Shown piece after piece: positions 60,785 to 64,000 of a stretch of DNA of 64,000 nt (its first letter is position 1; every line of letters starts with the position of its first letter). The translations under genes were made by a program, and so were the position numbers. Below the pieces are notes generated by a model. The model saw nothing but the letters and a program-made list of their open reading frames with translations, had not been told where the DNA came from and did no database searches. This DNA comes from Paraflavitalea pollutisoli (lineage in GTDB: Bacteria; Bacteroidota; Bacteroidia; Chitinophagales; Chitinophagaceae), in contig NZ_JARKMX010000004.1 in NCBI RefSeq assembly GCF_029360705.1, positions 496,001-560,000 on the forward strand, read 5' to 3'.

Positions 60785-60892
60785 AAAACGGCCAGCCATT
60801 CATTCAACCCGCCATACCATGGTGGCCCCGAATGAAAGTGGTGCTTACCAGTGTTGTGCAGCAGGTCGCCAGAAAATACTGGTGGCCTGTTT

Positions 60893-61654
60893 TTATATCC
60901 AGCCTTCCCGGATGGCTTTCGCCACCAGCTCGGCAGTACTGGCGGTATTGGTTTTGGCGAGGATATTTCTGCGGTGCTTGTCGACCGTCGTTTTGCTGAT
61001 GAAGAGCGTTTCCGCAATCTCCTTGCTCTGTAAGCCATTGGCCAGGGCGCAAACGATCTCGCTTTCCCGGTTGCTTAATATTCCTTTACGGGATGAATAG
61101 ATCTCTTTTACGTCGACATTGGTATAAGACGGTTCGCCATCCAGTCCAATAAATGATAAAACGGGTTTGCCCAGCTCTTTCAGATAAGTGATATCGCTGT
61201 GAAAGCCGAGTGTTTTGTAATTGATCCCCTCGTCGAGTTGGAGGATGATCATCTGGTGTAGTAATCGAATGTATTGCTGCTGCGCATTGCGGATCCGGAA
61301 GTCATAGCGTAACTTATACTTGAGGGCCCGCTCGGTCGGCAACGGCTGAAGGAACTCCTGAATGGCGCGTTCGAAATTAAGGAAATAAGGCTGGTCATCA
61401 GGATGGATCAAACTGAGAAAAAACGTGATGTCCATGCTGTCGGCATCATAGCCCAACACGGATTTCATCTCCGGGCTGATAAACTCAAAGACCGATAATT
61501 TCACATTGAAGATAAAGTAATACGATTCGCCGGCCTGGAAGAGCTGCTGCAGGCGTTTGTAGCCGTGAAGCTCCACCTGTTTATTGACCTCATTACCTTG
61601 AAGCCATGTCGTGTGCCAGATCTTCTGTGCTTCGTCATAAATAACCAATCCCAT
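60893..61654 (-). CDS. PAS-domain LuxR-type transcription regulator
   Basis: This 253-residue cytoplasmic regulator has a PAS-like sensor (about 40-150; YYFIFNVKLSVFEFISPEMKS, FFLSLIHPDDQP) and a C-terminal LuxR helix-turn-helix (LSNRESEIVCALANGLQSKEIAETLF with TTVDKHRRNILAKT). No receiver domain is present, so activation is probably by a ligand or redox signal at the PAS domain. It is convergent with the EF-G paralog gene and divergent from the NHL lipoprotein gene, which it might regulate. Confidence 0.9.
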   Translation of the reverse strand: MGLVIYDEAQKIWHTTWLQGNEVNKQVELHGYKRLQQLFQAGESYYFIFNVKLSVFEFISPEMKSVLGYDADSMDITFFLSLIHPDDQPYFLNFERAIQEFLQPLPTERALKYKLRYDFRIRNAQQQYIRLLHQMIILQLDEGINYKTLGFHSDITYLKELGKPVLSFIGLDGEPSYTNVDVKEIYSSRKGILSNRESEIVCALANGLQSKEIAETLFISKTTVDKHRRNILAKTNTASTAELVAKAIREGWI

Positions 61655-61794
61655 AAGCTGTTTTGGTCGGATTAGTGGAGAATGCGATTCTTGATAAGTA
61701 AAACGTGCGGAGCGGCATTTTATTGGCGCGCAAACAAGTCTCTATCAGGATTTAATCTTCGGGGTAATTCCTTCCCCATACTTATTAATGAGTA

Positions 61795-61824
61795 TTGTCT
61801 GCACAGCCGGCTAAAAATACTTTT
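61795..61824 (+). promoter_or_regulatory. Bacteroidota-type promoter of the NHL lipoprotein gene
   Basis: TTG at 61795-61797, a 19-base spacer and TACTTTTG at 61817-61824 match the TTG / TAnnTTTG promoter, 41 bases before ATG 61865. Confidence 0.6.
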
Positions 61825-61864
61825 GTACGGCATCCCAATATCTTTTGAATTCAAAAAAATTGTT

Positions 61865-64000
61865 ATGAAACCCCACCTGCCTTTGCTGCTGGCCTCCCTC
61901 TCTTTGCTGGGCGCCTGTAGTAAGAACGACAAACCCGCCCCGCCCGTAGAAGAAAACAAAACCATAGAACTGGTCAGCAACACTACTTTGCCCGGTCAAC
62001 TAGTGATTGCGCAAGCCAACTTCAAACCCCTGGTGACCGATACCACCCATCTCATCGTCAATGGTCAGCGGGTATCGGCTTTCGCCAACGATTCAAACCA
62101 GGTCATTTTCATCATGCCTGTATTGCCTGCTGGAAAGGTCACGGTTGATTACAGTTCCATCGGTGCACCCAAGCAACTCCCGCTAACCATCAATGCTTAC
62201 ACGGCGATCACGCAGGCTGATAAAGCGATTGCCAGCTTTACCACCAATATTGACCAGGTAATTAAAGTACTGGAAAAGCAGCTGGACAATGAAGCAGTCA
62301 ACCTCGGTACCGGCTACATCACAACGCTTCGGTATATGCAGGAGACGATTACGGAAAACCAGTCCTCGCTGAGCCCGGCCGATCAGTTGACGCTCGCGTA
62401 TTTTCTGCAGAATAACCAACCCGATCCGGCAGCATTTGCTGTGGATACGCTTAATCCGCTGTTCTATCGGGTCAACCAGCTCGATATCGACCCGGGCGAA
62501 AGGTTGTTCAAAGTAGCCATCGGATTCAAGAACAGCGTGATCCGTACAGTCACTTTTCTGGGAATCGGTACCGGGCTCGCGATGTTGCCCTCTCCCGACC
62601 TGTTTACCAAGTTGCTGGCCTTCGGCTCGTTTGTAACCGGCACAGTATACCTGGTAGATGCCATTGCCAAAGTAGAAGAGATAGGCACCCTGAAAGGTGT
62701 TGCCGAACAATTGACAGACTTTACAGCCCGGCTCGGCGTGGAGGATAAAGAGCTCAAATTTTATAAAGATGTGGCGAAAACGGTATCGTTTCGCGCCAGC
62801 TACCGTCCGGTGATCCAAACGGATCAAAGCTCTAAGATCCCGGTGATAGCAGATATCTTCGCGGCCGAAAAAAGTGTTGGCAAAATACATGCTGGTATGT
62901 TAGCTGCTTACGACAGGATCACTAAATGGTTTAAAAAACTGGCGCCTGTTTTTCCTGCATATACCAATCCAATTAAAACGTCCAAAACTACCATCAGTTA
63001 CCCGATGGCTGGCAGCAAACTCAAGCTTAGCAATGTATCAGATACAGCCGTCAGAATAACTTTTACAACGGCAGATACCACCCTGTCGATAAAGGCTGCC
63101 AGTGCGAGTCTCAAAGCAGATAAGGCCTTCACGTTTGATGTCGTATTTACTGACCCAAATCTGGGGGTAACAGTTACTCAAAAGATAAAAGCCTTGTACC
63201 AGGTAAAACCTATCGGTACTGTGGTTGCAGGCAATAATGGGTACGGTAGTGCGGCTAACCAGTTTCAAACGCCCGAGGTACTGCTCATCGATGCGGCCGG
63301 CAATTTCATCATTCTGGACAAATTCAACAACCGGGTGCAGCGATGGACGCCAGGGGCTACAACCGGCGTTACGATTGCAGGCGGTAATGGCATAGGCACC
63401 GATTCCAATAAACTCAACAGCCCCTATGGCATGGCCATGGCGCCCGATGGCAGCTTATATATTCTGAATGCAGATGGACATATTAAACGTTGGGTACCGG
63501 GCGCCGCATATGGTACCACGGTCTATAAATTCGAAGATTTGGAAAAGTATGGTTATATCTCAAACATGGCCATCAGTCCGGCCGGTCAGCTGTATATAGT
63601 TAGTGATGACAAAAACCAGGTAGTGCGTTTTGCACTCGGATCAAAAACAGGTACGATCGTAGCTGGAGGGAACGGAAAAGGCAGTGCAGCCAACCAACTC
63701 TCGAGGCCCGAGGGCGTAACGATCGATGCAGCTGGAAACCTGTACATCTCCGATTACGATAACAACCGCGTCCAAAAATGGGCACCCGGCGCCACCAGCG
63801 GCACTACCGTTGCCGGAGGCAACGGCAAAGGTGCAGCCGATAACCAGGTCATTGGCCCTGTAGAGGTCGTACTCGATGCTCAAAGCAACTTGTACATCGC
63901 TGAAGCAGGCGGTAATCAGGTGTCGGTATGGAAGGCAGGTGCCGCCAGCGGAACAAAAATAGCCAGTACTCCCTACGGCAATGCCTTGGGTGAACTCTGG
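61865..64000 (+). CDS. NHL-repeat lipoprotein (3' truncated by window end)
   Basis: This is an open reading frame of at least 712 codons that runs off the right edge with no stop. The protein starts with a lipoprotein signal (LLLASLSLLGAC). It then has an IPT/Ig-like domain (about 33-100), a helical region of unknown function (about 105-400), a short beta domain (about 400-445) and NHL repeats from about residue 447. The repeats have the DNNRVQKWAPGATSGTTVAGG pattern (for example FNNRVQRWTPGATTG and GGNQVSVWKAGAASG). NHL propellers usually bind ligands or proteins at the cell surface. The gene is easy to miss because no stop lies in the window. A good promoter precedes it and a divergent PAS-LuxR gene is adjacent. 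Confidence 0.9.
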   Translation, partial: MKPHLPLLLASLSLLGACSKNDKPAPPVEENKTIELVSNTTLPGQLVIAQANFKPLVTDTTHLIVNGQRVSAFANDSNQVIFIMPVLPAGKVTVDYSSIGAPKQLPLTINAYTAITQADKAIASFTTNIDQVIKVLEKQLDNEAVNLGTGYITTLRYMQETITENQSSLSPADQLTLAYFLQNNQPDPAAFAVDTLNPLFYRVNQLDIDPGERLFKVAIGFKNSVIRTVTFLGIGTGLAMLPSPDLFTKLLAFGSFVTGTVYLVDAIAKVEEIGTLKGVAEQLTDFTARLGVEDKELKFYKDVAKTVSFRASYRPVIQTDQSSKIPVIADIFAAEKSVGKIHAGMLAAYDRITKWFKKLAPVFPAYTNPIKTSKTTISYPMAGSKLKLSNVSDTAVRITFTTADTTLSIKAASASLKADKAFTFDVVFTDPNLGVTVTQKIKALYQVKPIGTVVAGNNGYGSAANQFQTPEVLLIDAAGNFIILDKFNNRVQRWTPGATTGVTIAGGNGIGTDSNKLNSPYGMAMAPDGSLYILNADGHIKRWVPGAAYGTTVYKFEDLEKYGYISNMAISPAGQLYIVSDDKNQVVRFALGSKTGTIVAGGNGKGSAANQLSRPEGVTIDAAGNLYISDYDNNRVQKWAPGATSGTTVAGGNGKGAADNQVIGPVEVVLDAQSNLYIAEAGGNQVSVWKAGAASGTKIASTPYGNALGELW

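Noticed and set aside
62183-62890. Minus-strand open frame of 235 residues
   Set aside because: It is antisense to the NHL lipoprotein gene, whose plus-strand frame has a promoter, signal peptide and repeat domains.

Overview
The window looks like a chromosomal segment of a Bacteroidota bacterium, most likely of the Chitinophagaceae/Chitinophaga type. The evidence is two SusC/SusD outer-membrane uptake pairs, Bacteroidota-style promoters (TTG, about 16-19 bases, TAnnTTTG), mostly weak Shine-Dalgarno sequences, a Reg_prop sensor kinase divergent from glycan genes, and housekeeping genes typical of the phylum. The assignment is by inspection only.

Layout. 1-4403: the 3' part of a SusC gene and its SusD partner, closed by a hairpin terminator. 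4643-10296: a compact AT-rich minus-strand operon of four genes: a dual-ATPase histidine kinase, a receiver-only response regulator, an HNH endonuclease and an Eco57I/TaqI-like N6-adenine DNA methyltransferase. It lies directly 3' of a tRNA-Lys(UUU) gene and is the best candidate here for an undescribed defence-type system. 10964-16411: FUSC membrane protein, PP2C-like phosphatase, two small enzymes, a SRPBCC protein and a GNAT acetyltransferase, with an unusual 11-bp repeat array at 14121-14242. 16673-21642: FtsE-like ATPase with a GT2 glycosyltransferase, convergent with a three-gene surface-glycan operon. 21862-28409: housekeeping block (rpsO, pnp, prmA, plsY, M48 protease, DUF3052-like protein, CYTH protein). 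28421-31407: LytS-type kinase, an Xre/RES toxin-antitoxin pair and an acidic-tailed protein. 31554-45792: a polysaccharide utilisation locus (PUL) with SusD, SusC, sulfatase, GH105 and GH43 on the minus strand, and a divergent sensor kinase plus a separate AraC-type response regulator. 45911-54467: mostly lineage-specific secreted and hypothetical proteins. 54537-61654: geranylgeranyl-reductase-like oxidoreductase, dnaG, a coiled-coil protein, an EF-G paralog with an altered catalytic residue, and a PAS-LuxR regulator. 61865-64000: an NHL-repeat lipoprotein that runs off the end of the window.

How the genes may work together. The PUL reads as a system for importing and trimming a sulfated, uronate-containing glycan: SusC/D import it, the sulfatase removes sulfate, GH105 removes unsaturated uronate and GH43 removes a pentose or related side chain. 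The divergent two-component pair would sense the breakdown product. In the tRNA-linked cassette, gene overlaps of 11, 17 and 0 bp imply co-translation. A plausible but untested model is phosphorelay control of an HNH nuclease, with the methylase protecting self DNA.
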